Notes under the pieces: model-generated
The model's input: only the letters and a program-made list of their open reading frames with translations
The model's database searches: none
What the model was told of the DNA's origin: nothing
Shown here: one piece after another, positions 24,702 through 34,092 of the stretch
Layout: the number at the start of each line of letters is the position of its first letter
Numbering within the stretch: the first letter of the stretch is position 1
Assembly: GCA_017540585.1 (NCBI GenBank)
Contig: JAFYAT010000027.1
Span: forward strand, 1-41,962
Direction: 5' to 3'
Source: Bacteroidaceae bacterium
GTDB lineage: Bacteria; Bacteroidota; Bacteroidia; Bacteroidales; Bacteroidaceae
DNA length: 41,962 bases
Program-made: the position numbers and the translations under genes

Positions 24702-27602
24702 ATGAAAAAAACTCTTTTTGCAACCATAGCAGCCATGCTGTTATCTGTCCCACAAGCAGATGCACAATTGAATATGAATGACTCGGTAAAGTTCATTACC
24801 GGAGCTAATGCAGAATATGCAAGTATTCTTAACTATATGAAGCGTGCCATGCGCTTCACCGAAGAAGTACCACAGGAGAAGGTCTATCTCCACTTTGACA
24901 ATACCGGGTATTTTCATGGTGAGACGATATGGTTCAAGGCATACGTTGTGAATGCTGGCAACATGAAGCCTACAGAGTTGAGTCGAGTGCTTTATGTTGA
25001 GCTTGTTAGTCCTATTGGCGATATTGTCAAGACACAGAAGCTATATGTGAAAGATGGCGAGGCAGAAGGCAGCATAAGGCTTGAGAAAATTTTCGATACA
25101 GGTTTTTATGAGGTGAGGGCTTACACCAGATACATGACCAACTGGGGTAATGCTGCCATCTTCTCACGTGTGTTCCCTGTCTTTAAGGAACCAAAGAAGG
25201 AAGGCGATTATTCCGAAAGGGTATTGAATACTTACAGCTATAAGAGTCGAATGTTAAACAATCGTGAGATTCCTCAGGAGTTGCTTGATGAGACAAAGAA
25301 TAAGAAAGGTAGGAATGACAATATAGTCACGGCAAAGACTTTGCCAAAGGGTAAGATAAATGTGAGTTTCTATCCTGAGGGAGGAAACCTGATTGAGAAT
25401 GTTCCTTGTCGTGTTGCTTTCAACGTGGTCGATTCGGAAGGAAGACATTTCGATACGGAGGGTATGATACTCAATTCACGAAAGGAGACTGTGGGTGCAA
25501 CCGTTACCCTTGAAAAGGGACGTGGCTTCCTTGATGTCACAAGCGATGGTAAACCTATGTATCTGCGTCTTGTCATGGCTGATGGCAAGACACAGGATTT
25601 CTTGTTGCCAGAGGCAGAAAGGGAAGGCGTTGGACTTGTGATGAATACTCTTCGTGATGATTTTGTTACCGCTCAACTGAATGTGTCACGTTCTTTGAAC
25701 GGCAGACTTCTCGGTTACGTTGTCATGAACAACGGAAGAATTACGTATGCAGATACGATTACATCTAAGGAAAGATTCAATATCAAGTTTGACCGCAAGA
25801 GTATCCCTGCTGGCGTGAACCAGTTTATTGTGTTCGACTCCGATGGAAGAGTACATTCTGACCGTCTTTTCTTCATCTGTCCTCCAGCAGATGCGGCAGA
25901 CAGCATATTTGTGACGACAAAGCAGAAGGTTATCCAGCCTTGTGGCAAGGTTAAGCTTGACATACAGAGCCGTCCTGATGCATCTATCTCGCTCTCGGCT
26001 ATGGATATTGCTACGCTCACCAATGGTAATGAGAGTAATGCGAGGTCGTGGATGCTTCTGTCAAGCGAGGTGAAGGGATTCATCGAACATCCCGACTACT
26101 ATTTTGAGGCAGATGATCTTAGTCATCGTCGTGCAGCCGACCTTCTTATGATGGTACAGGGATGGCGTAGGCACAGATGGCAACTGATGGAAGGCGAGGA
26201 AGAGTTTCGCAAGGTTCAGTTTATCGAGGATAGTCTGTACATAAGTGGTAAGGTGCTCAGCCGTCGTGGCAAGTACATGAAGCCTAATGTCGATCTTGAT
26301 GTCTATCTGTTCAGGTTAGATACACAAGAATGGTTGAAGGGAAGTACCAGAACCGATTCGCTTGGTAACTATGCCTTTGCTACTCCTAATATGGACGGAA
26401 ATTGGAGTGCCAACTTCATTACAAAGGAGAATGGAAAGAAATCAAGAATGCGAGTTACGGTTGACCGCAACTTCTCTCCTATGAGGAAATATCTGTCGCC
26501 ATACGAGACGGACGAGCAACCGATGCTGATTAGCAATTTCATGAAGGATACTCCTGATTCTCTTTTCAAGAGTTTTGACGACATACCTCTTGTCAAGCGT
26601 GATAAGGTGTTGCCTGACATAAAGGTGAACGCACGCCGTAGGATATTTGATGGTGCGCGTGCAGCATGGGAAAGCGAGGCGCAAGGTGAAAAAGACGCAC
26701 GAATTTATTACGACATGGTTGCCGAAACTCAGAAGGTGACAGATGAAGGTAAAACCATACCAGGTCTATTTGACTGGTTGTTCGGTCACAATCCTAACTT
26801 CACAGGAATGGGTAAAAGATTCTTGCCAACAAAGGAGGAAAGCAACTTTCAAGAGGTCGTGAAGGATGAAGATGTGCCTGATGCCGAACTTGATGATGAG
26901 CAAGATAACGAAGCCGTGGAAGTGGATGACGATGAAAGCATATCAGAGGAAAAGCTTGCCATGATTGAGAAGAATGGACAGAAGAAAGGCAAATTCCTTG
27001 TAGGTAAGTCGGACGAACTGAGGGTGAAAACCGACAAGAAGAAAGAAAGCCAGTCCTTTGACTATGAAATGGGATATAATGGCAGACCTATTGTCTGGAT
27101 GCTCGACAATAGTTTTTATGCAGTCACCAGCTCAAATCTGCAAAATATGAATATTCACACATTAAGATTGTCAGGAGTTAATGTCGTTCGGCCAAATATT
27201 TTTGACCCTTTTGCCCCTGTTAGGTCATTCCCGACATTTATAGATGAGGTGAGTGCTATCTACATATCTGAAAGCCCTTGGTATGGAATAGGCTCGTCTG
27301 TCAGGTCGACCCATCCTGTCACAATTTATGTCTATACACATGTTGCTCCTCCAGTCAAGATTAAGGGACATGTATTTACGACTTATCACGCTTTTGACAA
27401 GGTTGATACTTTCCATTCAGAGGATTACAGCATACTCCCACCAATGGAGGATTACCGACGAACAGTTTTCTGGGCACCTGATGTCAGAACAGACAAGGAT
27501 GGAAAGGCAACGGTTGAGTTCTATAACAATTCTTCTGCACGACGACTCTACATTAGTGCCGAGGGAATGACAAAGGATGGACATATACTTGTGAACGAGT
27601 AA
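24702..27602 (+). CDS. Large exported macroglobulin-like (MG2-type) protein with plug-like C-terminus
   Basis: A 966-residue protein with signal peptide (ending ADAQ). Residues about 55-165 resemble a macroglobulin MG2 domain: EKVYLHFDNTGYFHGETIWFKAYV and DTGFYEVRAYTRYMTNW. Several beta-sandwich domains follow (NVSFYPEGGNLIENV near 225). An acidic linker (DVPDAELDDEQDNEAVEVDDD) precedes a TonB-plug-like tail with YNGRPIVWMLDNS and FIDEVSAIYISESP. It would sit in the periplasm or at the outer membrane. Such proteins in Bacteroidetes have no proven role. It forms a pair with the next gene, a shorter divergent paralogue 66 bp downstream. Annotations as TonB receptor would be misleading because no barrel is present. 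Confidence 0.7.
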   Translation: MKKTLFATIAAMLLSVPQADAQLNMNDSVKFITGANAEYASILNYMKRAMRFTEEVPQEKVYLHFDNTGYFHGETIWFKAYVVNAGNMKPTELSRVLYVELVSPIGDIVKTQKLYVKDGEAEGSIRLEKIFDTGFYEVRAYTRYMTNWGNAAIFSRVFPVFKEPKKEGDYSERVLNTYSYKSRMLNNREIPQELLDETKNKKGRNDNIVTAKTLPKGKINVSFYPEGGNLIENVPCRVAFNVVDSEGRHFDTEGMILNSRKETVGATVTLEKGRGFLDVTSDGKPMYLRLVMADGKTQDFLLPEAEREGVGLVMNTLRDDFVTAQLNVSRSLNGRLLGYVVMNNGRITYADTITSKERFNIKFDRKSIPAGVNQFIVFDSDGRVHSDRLFFICPPADAADSIFVTTKQKVIQPCGKVKLDIQSRPDASISLSAMDIATLTNGNESNARSWMLLSSEVKGFIEHPDYYFEADDLSHRRAADLLMMVQGWRRHRWQLMEGEEEFRKVQFIEDSLYISGKVLSRRGKYMKPNVDLDVYLFRLDTQEWLKGSTRTDSLGNYAFATPNMDGNWSANFITKENGKKSRMRVTVDRNFSPMRKYLSPYETDEQPMLISNFMKDTPDSLFKSFDDIPLVKRDKVLPDIKVNARRRIFDGARAAWESEAQGEKDARIYYDMVAETQKVTDEGKTIPGLFDWLFGHNPNFTGMGKRFLPTKEESNFQEVVKDEDVPDAELDDEQDNEAVEVDDDESISEEKLAMIEKNGQKKGKFLVGKSDELRVKTDKKKESQSFDYEMGYNGRPIVWMLDNSFYAVTSSNLQNMNIHTLRLSGVNVVRPNIFDPFAPVRSFPTFIDEVSAIYISESPWYGIGSSVRSTHPVTIYVYTHVAPPVKIKGHVFTTYHAFDKVDTFHSEDYSILPPMEDYRRTVFWAPDVRTDKDGKATVEFYNNSSARRLYISAEGMTKDGHILVNE

Positions 27603-27607
27603 AAAGG

Positions 27608-27645
27608 AAGACCCTCTCCCCAGCCCTCCCCCTCTATGGGGAGGG
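27608..27645 (+). repeat. Short post-stop C-rich element between paralogues
   Basis: It starts seven bases after the stop: GACCCTCTCCCCAGCC, a C-rich run, CTCTAT, GGGGAGGG. It is nearly the same as the element after dacB. It fills most of the 66-bp gap to the next gene, so it lies inside a probable operon and would not act as a full terminator. Confidence 0.8.
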
Positions 27646-27668
27646 GGCTCTGACAACATATAAACTAT

Positions 27669-29801
27669 ATGAATAATCGAATTATCTCTTTCTTTATCCT
27701 GTGCTTCGCCATATATGTGCATGGCGAGGCACAGAGTTTTGAACCTTTTATAGACAATATACGTAAATTTTGCAAGAATTCGCCACAGGAACGTGTCTTT
27801 CTCGAAACCGATTGTCCTGATGGATGTGCACTTGGCGACACCATACATTTCACGCTTCATGCCGTGAGGTTAGATTCCTTGTGCCCTACGACCATGAGTG
27901 GTGTGGCGTATGTTGACCTTGTCAGTCCATCAAATGTTATTATCTCTACCCACAAGCTGCGACTCGATTCGCTCGGACATGCTTCTGGCGTAGTGGTTGT
28001 CGATTCGCTCTATGATTCAGGATTCTATATTCTCAGGGCTTACACAAGATACCAGACGAACTGGCTTGATGGTAATATCTTCACCAAGGTCGTTCCTGTA
28101 TATTATCCTGACCATTGGGTGAGCAGTAGGGAACGGAAGAAACACAAAGGTGAAGGCTTCATCAATCTTGACAAGTCAGCTTATAATGCTAAGAAAAAAA
28201 AGGATTTCCATACATATTTTTACATCGAGGGTTCTTCGTACGTGTCCTTACAGCCTTCACGCCTTGCCATCCATTCGGTAAATGGTGACGGAATGCCTGC
28301 CAGCGCATCATTCAAGCTATTTGATGAAGAAAAAAAAGAAGAGTCAGGTTGCAAACTTGACAGGTATGGAAATGGTATGCTTGATTTTGAGGTTACTAAG
28401 ATTAAGTTTAAGCGTGTCAAGGCAAAAGGTAATATCGGAAAACATGTCTTTGAGCTTCCGTTGCTAAAGCCGACGGATGCTTCTGCTATCGTAGATGCTA
28501 CGTCAAGTGATAGCGTTCATGTAAAGATGTTCTTCTTGCGTGAGAGTCTTGGCAAGAGCTTTTGTTCCATTATGCTCAATCGTGGCAACCTCGTCATTTG
28601 CGATTCCTTTGTAGTTGATACCGTTGTCAAGGATTTTAAGTATGACAAGTCTCGTCTTGGTCATGGTATTCACGAATTCGTGGTATTCTCACCTGATGGC
28701 TTACAGAAGGTAAGACGTCGTTTCTTTGTAGGTGATATTAACAGCGAGGAAGAACAATGGGTACTGCTCAATTCGGAGTTGAAGCGTAAGAACATGGTAC
28801 CACGAGGTGCATACAAGAGCCTTACGCCAATGGAGATTGACCATATCCTCATGACGGATGGTGCTAATGTGTCTCCATGGGTACAAATGGCTTCGCAGCC
28901 AGGCCTTATCTTAAAACAGCCAGCCGAGAAGCAGCTTATGGTCTTTGGTCAGGTGTTGCCTAAGGCGCTTCACCCTACGAAGGAAGAATCACAGCTTGAC
29001 GGAAGGACGTTCACACTCACGTTGAGCCAAGGTGACAAGATATACAAGAGTAAAATAGTGTGCGACAGGAATGGCTACTTCGGCAGCTACTTCCCCGACC
29101 TCAAAGGTGAGTGGATGCTCATGGGACATCATAGCAAAGATATGACCCGACATGAGGTCCTGATTTACGAGAACTTCTCTCCATATATAAGTTCAGTAAG
29201 CGCTTGCGAGATTCAACCTCAACTGTTTGGTAAGAAGGCATGGTACACCCCAGAGGTGAACCGAACGAACGGAGTGTTCTATGATTGCGATGAACTCACG
29301 AAACAGCGAGTGGCAAACGGACTTATCTCTTTGAGTTTCTACGGATGGCTCGGACAGCGGAACAAGAATCTGAGGAAGATGATTGGCTCTGTGTCACCTG
29401 TGATTGTCAATATCTTTCCTGATTCTGCATTCAACAAGCATATAGATTATAACTTCTTCGGGACATCATCCGATGACCCACGAACTGTGGCAGTTGATGG
29501 CCCTACGTACAGAGGACGTCCTATCGTATGGATTATTGACGGTCAGTATCGCATGGTCACAGGACTCAACAAGAAGATAACAGACTTCACCGTTCTCCGA
29601 CCATGTCATCGTCACATGCCAAACTTTGTGGATGAGGTAAAGAATGTGTTCATTACCGAAGAGCCAACGGCATTCCATCCGTACGTCCGATGTTCTGTGC
29701 TCGAATCGAATATGCCTGTAACTATCTTCATCACTCTCCATAAGAACTATATCTGGAATGATGCAGGACTTGTTACCGCTCCATTTCAAGGTGTTGAGTG
29801 A
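27669..29801 (+). CDS. Exported macroglobulin-like protein, shorter paralogue
   Basis: A 710-residue protein with a signal peptide (IISFFILCFAIYVHGEAQ). It shares with the preceding gene the ordered motifs PQERVFLETD, VAYVDLVSPSN, DSGFYILRAYTRYQTNW, FVVFSPDG-like HEFVVFSPDG, and the late YRGRPIVWIIDGQYR with FVDEVKNVFITEEP. It lacks the acidic linker and some middle domains, which explains the difference of about 256 residues. Divergence is strong, so the duplication is old. Probably cotranscribed with its partner across a repeat element. Function unknown. Confidence 0.7.
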   Translation: MNNRIISFFILCFAIYVHGEAQSFEPFIDNIRKFCKNSPQERVFLETDCPDGCALGDTIHFTLHAVRLDSLCPTTMSGVAYVDLVSPSNVIISTHKLRLDSLGHASGVVVVDSLYDSGFYILRAYTRYQTNWLDGNIFTKVVPVYYPDHWVSSRERKKHKGEGFINLDKSAYNAKKKKDFHTYFYIEGSSYVSLQPSRLAIHSVNGDGMPASASFKLFDEEKKEESGCKLDRYGNGMLDFEVTKIKFKRVKAKGNIGKHVFELPLLKPTDASAIVDATSSDSVHVKMFFLRESLGKSFCSIMLNRGNLVICDSFVVDTVVKDFKYDKSRLGHGIHEFVVFSPDGLQKVRRRFFVGDINSEEEQWVLLNSELKRKNMVPRGAYKSLTPMEIDHILMTDGANVSPWVQMASQPGLILKQPAEKQLMVFGQVLPKALHPTKEESQLDGRTFTLTLSQGDKIYKSKIVCDRNGYFGSYFPDLKGEWMLMGHHSKDMTRHEVLIYENFSPYISSVSACEIQPQLFGKKAWYTPEVNRTNGVFYDCDELTKQRVANGLISLSFYGWLGQRNKNLRKMIGSVSPVIVNIFPDSAFNKHIDYNFFGTSSDDPRTVAVDGPTYRGRPIVWIIDGQYRMVTGLNKKITDFTVLRPCHRHMPNFVDEVKNVFITEEPTAFHPYVRCSVLESNMPVTIFITLHKNYIWNDAGLVTAPFQGVE

Positions 29802-29894
29802 TGATACTTGGAGACATAATGAACTTATTGCTGATAAGCAAAGGAAACGGATTACAAATCGTCGTAAAGCATTTATGATTTACGTTTTTTTCAT

Positions 29895-29902
29895 TATCTT
29901 TG
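29895..29902 (+). promoter_or_regulatory. GH95 gene -7 box
   Basis: TATCTTTG lies 27 bp before the ATG at 29930 and overlaps the alternative upstream ATG at 29900. That rules the upstream start out. Confidence 0.65.
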
Positions 29903-29929
29903 CCGGGTAAACTAAATAAACTATGTTTT

Positions 29930-32314
29930 ATGAAATCATATTTGATTAAATACTTTGCGGCATCATTCACGATGCTTTGTGCAGGAACTCAGGTTCTGGC
30001 ACAGAGCAACTTGTTGCATTACAACCGTCCTGCCCAGTATTTTGAGGAGGCTCTTCCTATCGGTAACGGTAATCTCGGTGCTATGATATATGGTGGAGTG
30101 GATGAAGACAAGCTTTCGCTCAATGACATCACTCTGTGGACGGGTGAGCCTGACACCAAGGTGTATTCGCCTGAGGCATACAAGACCATACCTCTCATTC
30201 GTGAGGCTCTCGACAAGGGCGACTATCGCCGTGCTGACGAGCTACAGCGCAAGGTGCAGGGACACTACAGCGAGAGTTACCAGCCTCTGGGATGTCTCAG
30301 GATTGCTTCTTCACAAAAGGAAACAGCTAAGGACTATTTGCGTACGCTCGATATCTCTAATGCTCACGCCAAGGTAGTGTATAAGTCGGATAAGGGTTCT
30401 GTGACTCGTGATTACTTTGCCTCTGCTCCTGACTCCGTCATCGTTCTTCGCCTTAAGGCAGAGGGTGGGGCTGCAATCAATCGTGTGTTTTCATATAATT
30501 GTCAGTTGCCACACGTGATTGCTGTGCATGGTCACGAGATGTCAATTGATGGTTATGCAGCTTATCATAACCTTCCTGGCTATACAGACTTTGCAGAGAA
30601 ACATCTTTACGACTCAAACCGAGGCATACATTTCCGCACTATCATTCGTGTCATAAACAAGGATGGCGAAGTGAATGCTGATGACAATACAGGTACGCTT
30701 TCTCTCACGAACTGTACCGAGGCTCTCGTCATCATATCAAACGTGACAAGCTTCAACGGCAACGACAAGGACCCAGTACGTGAGGGTAGGGACTACAAGA
30801 AGCTTGTGCGTGCCCGTATAGATGCTGCCAAGACAAAAACATACGACGAACTCGTAAAGCGTCATGAGGATGACTACAAGCCTCTGTTCTCACGTTTCAA
30901 TATTGACTTCGGTACGACGGATGAGGCTATCGCCAAGATGCCTACGGACGAACAGCTGTTCAAGTTCACTACCGAGAATCAGAAGAATCCTGACCTCGAG
31001 GAGCTATATGTGCAGTACGGACGTTACCTTCTCATATCATCATCACGTACCGAGGGTGTTCCTGCCAACTTGCAAGGACTCTGGAACGAGAGTATCCTTC
31101 CACCTTGGTCATGCAACTACACTTCAAACATCAATCTTGAGGAAAACTACTGGCCAGCTCTTATCTGCAATCTTCCTGAGATGAATCGTGCCCTTGTGGG
31201 CTTCATCAAGAAGTTGCCTGTTACAGGCGAACAGACAGCCAAGGCTTACTATGGCGTACAGCAAGGCTGGTGTCTTGCACACAATACCGACATCTGGGGA
31301 ATGACCTGCCCTGTGGGTGAACATGGTGGCGACCCTAACTGGGCTAACTGGAACATGGGTGGCGCATGGGTGAGCACTCACCTCTGGGAGCAGTATCTAT
31401 TCACCCTTGACAAGGACTATCTCCGTGAGGTCTATCCTACACTCAAGGGTGCTGCCGACTTCTGTCTTGGTTGGATGATAGAGAAGGACGGACACCTTCT
31501 TACTTCTCCTGCTACATCGCCTGAGAATATCTACGTTACAGGTTCCGGCTATCATGGACGTTCACTCTATGGTGGATTTGCAGACATCGCCATGATTAAG
31601 GAATGTCTCCTCGACACACGTGATGCTGCCATCGTGCTTGGCGAGGACAAGCGATATATTGCCCAGCTCAATTCTGCTATCAACTCGCTTCTTCCTTATC
31701 GCATAGGTAAGAAGGGCAACCTTCAGGAGTGGTACAACGACTGGGAGGATGAAGACCCACGTCATCGTCATCAGTCACATCTCTTCGGACTTTTCCCAGG
31801 ACATCATATCTCCGTCAAGGAAACACCAGAGCTTGCCAAGGCTTGCAAGCGCACGCTTGAGATAAAGGGCGACAAAACAACGGGTTGGAGTACAGGATGG
31901 AGAGTAAATCTTCAGGCACGTCTCCACGAGGGTGAGGCAGCGTATAAGATGTACCGCACACTTCTCTCGTTCGTTCATCCCGACAAGTACAAAGGTGCGG
32001 ACAAGCGTAAGGGTGGTGGAACATATCCAAACCTCTTTGACTCTCACAACCCATTCCAGATTGACGGTAACTTTGGCGGCACAGCAGGTGTAACAGAGAT
32101 GCTCGTTCAGTCAAGTGTTGATACCAAGGGTGTGACTACCATCGAGCTTCTTCCTGCACTTCCTGAGGCATGGAAGTCACAAGGCAGCATCAGCGGTGTC
32201 CTTGTGCGTGGTGGCTACGAAGTCTCTCTATCTTGGAAGAATGGCAAGGTAACTGACTATAAGGTCACTCCTCGCAATCGCAAGATGGGCAAGGTGAAGG
32301 TACTGAAACCATAG
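29930..32314 (+). CDS. Alpha-L-fucosidase, GH95
   Basis: A 794-residue exported glycosidase (GH95; 1,2-alpha-L-fucosidase or, in some members, L-galactosidase) that acts on plant or host glycans. The signal peptide ends VLAQ. The N-terminal beta domain begins LLHYNRPAQYFEEALPIGNGNLGAM. The helical barrel carries Asn400 and Asn402 in TSNINLEENYW, the pair that activates water, the general acid Glu532 in TSPENIY, HRHQSHLFGLFPGH, GWSTGWRVNL and Asp712 in QIDGNFGGTAG. These correspond to Asn421, Asn423, Glu566 and Asp766 of the Bifidobacterium enzyme as I recall them. The catalytic set is complete, so the enzyme should be active. The start was chosen from signal peptide and promoter position. Confidence 0.94.
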   Translation: MKSYLIKYFAASFTMLCAGTQVLAQSNLLHYNRPAQYFEEALPIGNGNLGAMIYGGVDEDKLSLNDITLWTGEPDTKVYSPEAYKTIPLIREALDKGDYRRADELQRKVQGHYSESYQPLGCLRIASSQKETAKDYLRTLDISNAHAKVVYKSDKGSVTRDYFASAPDSVIVLRLKAEGGAAINRVFSYNCQLPHVIAVHGHEMSIDGYAAYHNLPGYTDFAEKHLYDSNRGIHFRTIIRVINKDGEVNADDNTGTLSLTNCTEALVIISNVTSFNGNDKDPVREGRDYKKLVRARIDAAKTKTYDELVKRHEDDYKPLFSRFNIDFGTTDEAIAKMPTDEQLFKFTTENQKNPDLEELYVQYGRYLLISSSRTEGVPANLQGLWNESILPPWSCNYTSNINLEENYWPALICNLPEMNRALVGFIKKLPVTGEQTAKAYYGVQQGWCLAHNTDIWGMTCPVGEHGGDPNWANWNMGGAWVSTHLWEQYLFTLDKDYLREVYPTLKGAADFCLGWMIEKDGHLLTSPATSPENIYVTGSGYHGRSLYGGFADIAMIKECLLDTRDAAIVLGEDKRYIAQLNSAINSLLPYRIGKKGNLQEWYNDWEDEDPRHRHQSHLFGLFPGHHISVKETPELAKACKRTLEIKGDKTTGWSTGWRVNLQARLHEGEAAYKMYRTLLSFVHPDKYKGADKRKGGGTYPNLFDSHNPFQIDGNFGGTAGVTEMLVQSSVDTKGVTTIELLPALPEAWKSQGSISGVLVRGGYEVSLSWKNGKVTDYKVTPRNRKMGKVKVLKP

Positions 32315-32315
32315 G

Positions 32316-32562
32316 ACTTTCCCCCGCCCCCGTTCCTCCGTAGAGCAGGGCACTGCTCTTCCCTCATTTCGGGACAGAGAGACATTCAGTCTCTCTTCTG
32401 CGCCCTTATTCGCCTTTCAGGACGGGGAGTAGTTACAAAGGGGTAAGGAACGTTGTTCGTACCTTTCGTCTGGTGTGTCGTCTTTTATATACTTTTCAAG
32501 TAATATAACAATACTCCCAATGTCCGGATGGACGCCCCCTTTGGGGGATGGGGGGCTTAACT
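32316..32562 (+). repeat. Long-form post-stop element after the GH95 gene
   Basis: Modules in order: TTTCCCCCGCCCCCG, CGTTCCTCCGTAGAGCAGGGC with hairpin AGAGCAG-GGCA-CTGCTCT, hairpin AGAGAGAC-ATTCA-GTCTCTCT (32376-32396), ACGGGGAGTAGTTAC, and a tail CCGGATGGACGCCCCC plus TTTGGGGGATGGGGGG (32523-32558). The order matches 5822-6118. The tail ends 10-15 bp before the next start codon. Confidence 0.7.
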
Positions 32563-32572
32563 CTATTTAATC

Positions 32573-32911
32573 GTGAACAGTAAACTATTATGGGGCTTGA
32601 TGTTGGTAGCCCTCGGCGGCGTGTTACTTCTTAACGCCCTTCACATAACCAACATAAATCTTTTGTTCAAGGGATGGTGGACACTATTCATCATCGTACC
32701 ATGTGCCAACAAACTTCTCAATAGCCCCAAGGATTGGGTATGGCCATTCATCGGATTAACTGTAGGTGTACTGTTGTTGATTGATCAGCAAGGCTGGCTT
32801 CGTGGTTACTTCTCTGCCAACGTGTGCATCGCCATTGCTGTCCTCCTCGCAGGTATCGTCCTACTTATCAACTCCGGATTCCTTAAAGGTGGGGGTAAGA
32901 AGAGAAAGTAG
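32573..32911 (+). CDS. LiaI/LiaF-like small membrane protein
   Basis: A 112-residue protein with four hydrophobic segments (LLWGLMLVALGGVLLLNAL, GWWTLFIIVPCANKLL, WVWPFIGLTVGVLLLI, VCIAIAVLLAGIVLLINSG) and a basic tail GGGKKRK. This pattern matches the LiaF transmembrane domain family found near envelope-stress regulators, without the soluble LiaF C-terminal domain. The start is GTG at 32573; no better ATG exists before the first membrane segment. A GC-rich repeat ends just before it. The next membrane protein gene starts 17 bp downstream, so they probably form an operon. Confidence 0.75.
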   Translation: MNSKLLWGLMLVALGGVLLLNALHITNINLLFKGWWTLFIIVPCANKLLNSPKDWVWPFIGLTVGVLLLIDQQGWLRGYFSANVCIAIAVLLAGIVLLINSGFLKGGGKKRK

Positions 32912-32928
32912 TTTTTTTATTGACCTAC

Positions 32929-33330
32929 ATGATGGAAATAACAGGAACGTTTGAGAACGTGATTATCAAGGATGGGATAATTAAAATAAGACCAAAAGAA
33001 ACAATTGCACCTTTGTTTTTATTAAGAGACAAGAAGAAGTGGCTTTTGCTTCTTGTTTTCTGTTTGATATTCCTTGGTGTGTCTCTGATTGCAGATGCTA
33101 AATTATTCCTTTGCTCAATGATTGGCGTTTTTTTGTGTGAATTTGTCAGTTTTCTTATTTATGGAAAAAATAAAATTGATATTCCTTTAGCCGATATCTA
33201 TGATGTTTGCAGGAATGAACAGAAGGTATTAATAAAGTATCATGCAAATGGAAGTGACGTGATGCGAGAAATATCCATCACAGATGAGCATGTGGCAGAA
33301 GAATTGGTTAATGCTCTACAAAGTAAATAG
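32929..33330 (+). CDS. Membrane protein with PH-like C-terminal region
   Basis: A 133-residue protein. After a short soluble strand pair (EITGTFENVIIKDGIIKIRP) there are two adjacent membrane segments near residues 38-75. A beta-rich cytosolic tail follows (IDIPLADIYDVCRNEQKVLIKYHANG). This order resembles small bacterial PH-domain membrane proteins and is similar to the architecture of the sigma-linked protein at 33551-34090. ATG 32929 was preferred to the TTG at 32920. It is more AT-rich than the gene before it. No specific function can be given. Confidence 0.65.
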   Translation: MMEITGTFENVIIKDGIIKIRPKETIAPLFLLRDKKKWLLLLVFCLIFLGVSLIADAKLFLCSMIGVFLCEFVSFLIYGKNKIDIPLADIYDVCRNEQKVLIKYHANGSDVMREISITDEHVAEELVNALQSK

Positions 33331-33334
33331 TAAT

Positions 33335-33378
33335 ATAAAAGAAGAGACAGGTGAACGTTCACCTGTCTCTTCTTTTAT
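33335..33378. terminator. 44-bp perfect palindrome, bidirectional terminator
   Basis: Both halves (33335-33356 and 33357-33378) are exact inverse complements. The GC-rich centre (GAGACAGGTGAAC on the left arm) is flanked by A-rich and T-rich ends, which gives an intrinsic terminator in both directions. It begins five bases after one stop codon and ends four bases before a stop codon on the other strand. Confidence 0.9.
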
Positions 33379-33381
33379 GGT

Positions 33382-33504
33382 TTATACTAAAATGTCTTCT
33401 GCAACCATGTTAGGATATGCAACTTGTTCATTGGATATTAGGTTGATGCCGAGCGCATCTTCCAGTTTGGAGAGCCAGTAACACTTCGCTTGTACGACTT
33501 TGTG
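33382..33504 (-). pseudogene. Possible C-terminal remnant of a gene
   Basis: On the minus strand a 40-residue open stretch without a start codon reads like real protein (YWLSKLEDALGINLI, then NEQVAYPNMVAEDILV) and ends at a stop directly before a strong terminator. Upstream of it the frame is closed by TAA at 33505-33507. No family recognised. It may instead be chance. Confidence 0.3.
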
Positions 33505-33550
33505 TTATTTTTGGGTATAGTGTTCGGAATTGTGTGAAAAGACAATGTTT

Positions 33551-34090
33551 TTATATCATTTCTTGTATAACAAGTATGTTTGGATTGATTCGTACAAGGT
33601 CACTTATGAACTCGGTCTCGTCCTTTGGACCTATAAGTATTGGAGTTCCGCTACGGTATTTGATGCGGAGCGTATTATCCCTGTACTTTGTTCTTAGGTA
33701 TTCAATATGTGTGATGTCTTCTATTGGAATTGTGGTAGTAGTGATTAGTGATGATATTTTTAGTTCGATACCATTTATGATTTTGTATTTTCTTGCTCCA
33801 TTCATCCACAACTGAAATATGATGGATAATACAACCAATAAGATAATACAACCATAAATGTAGATACTCAAAGAGTATCGAAATAATGTATAAGTGAATG
33901 GTATGACAGTCACCAAGCCAGTTAGTATGCACCACATGTTTTTTGTTCTTGCCTTAGGCTCACAGTATAGTCTTGTGACTTGCATGATTTGCTCGTCATC
34001 TATTATTTCACACTTGTTAAGATTCTCTTTTAGTATTTGCATCTTATTCTTGAGATCTTCAAGTTCCTGTATGTTGTCTTTGTTCTCCAT
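33551..34090 (-). CDS. Membrane protein coupled to an ECF sigma factor, candidate anti-sigma factor
   Basis: A 179-residue protein. An N-terminal coiled-coil-like region (ENKDNIQELEDLKNKMQILKENLNKCE) precedes two membrane segments near residues 55-92 and a beta-rich tail (TTTIPIEDITHIEYLRTKYRDNTLRIKYRSG) like a PH domain. It starts two bases after the sigma factor stop codon, so it is translationally coupled. Position suggests that it holds or signals to the sigma factor. It does not show the zinc-binding HxxxCxxC motif of classical anti-sigma domains, so this is inference. Confidence 0.65.
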   Translation of the reverse strand: MENKDNIQELEDLKNKMQILKENLNKCEIIDDEQIMQVTRLYCEPKARTKNMWCILTGLVTVIPFTYTLFRYSLSIYIYGCIILLVVLSIIFQLWMNGARKYKIINGIELKISSLITTTTIPIEDITHIEYLRTKYRDNTLRIKYRSGTPILIGPKDETEFISDLVRINPNILVIQEMI

Positions 34091-34092
34091 AA

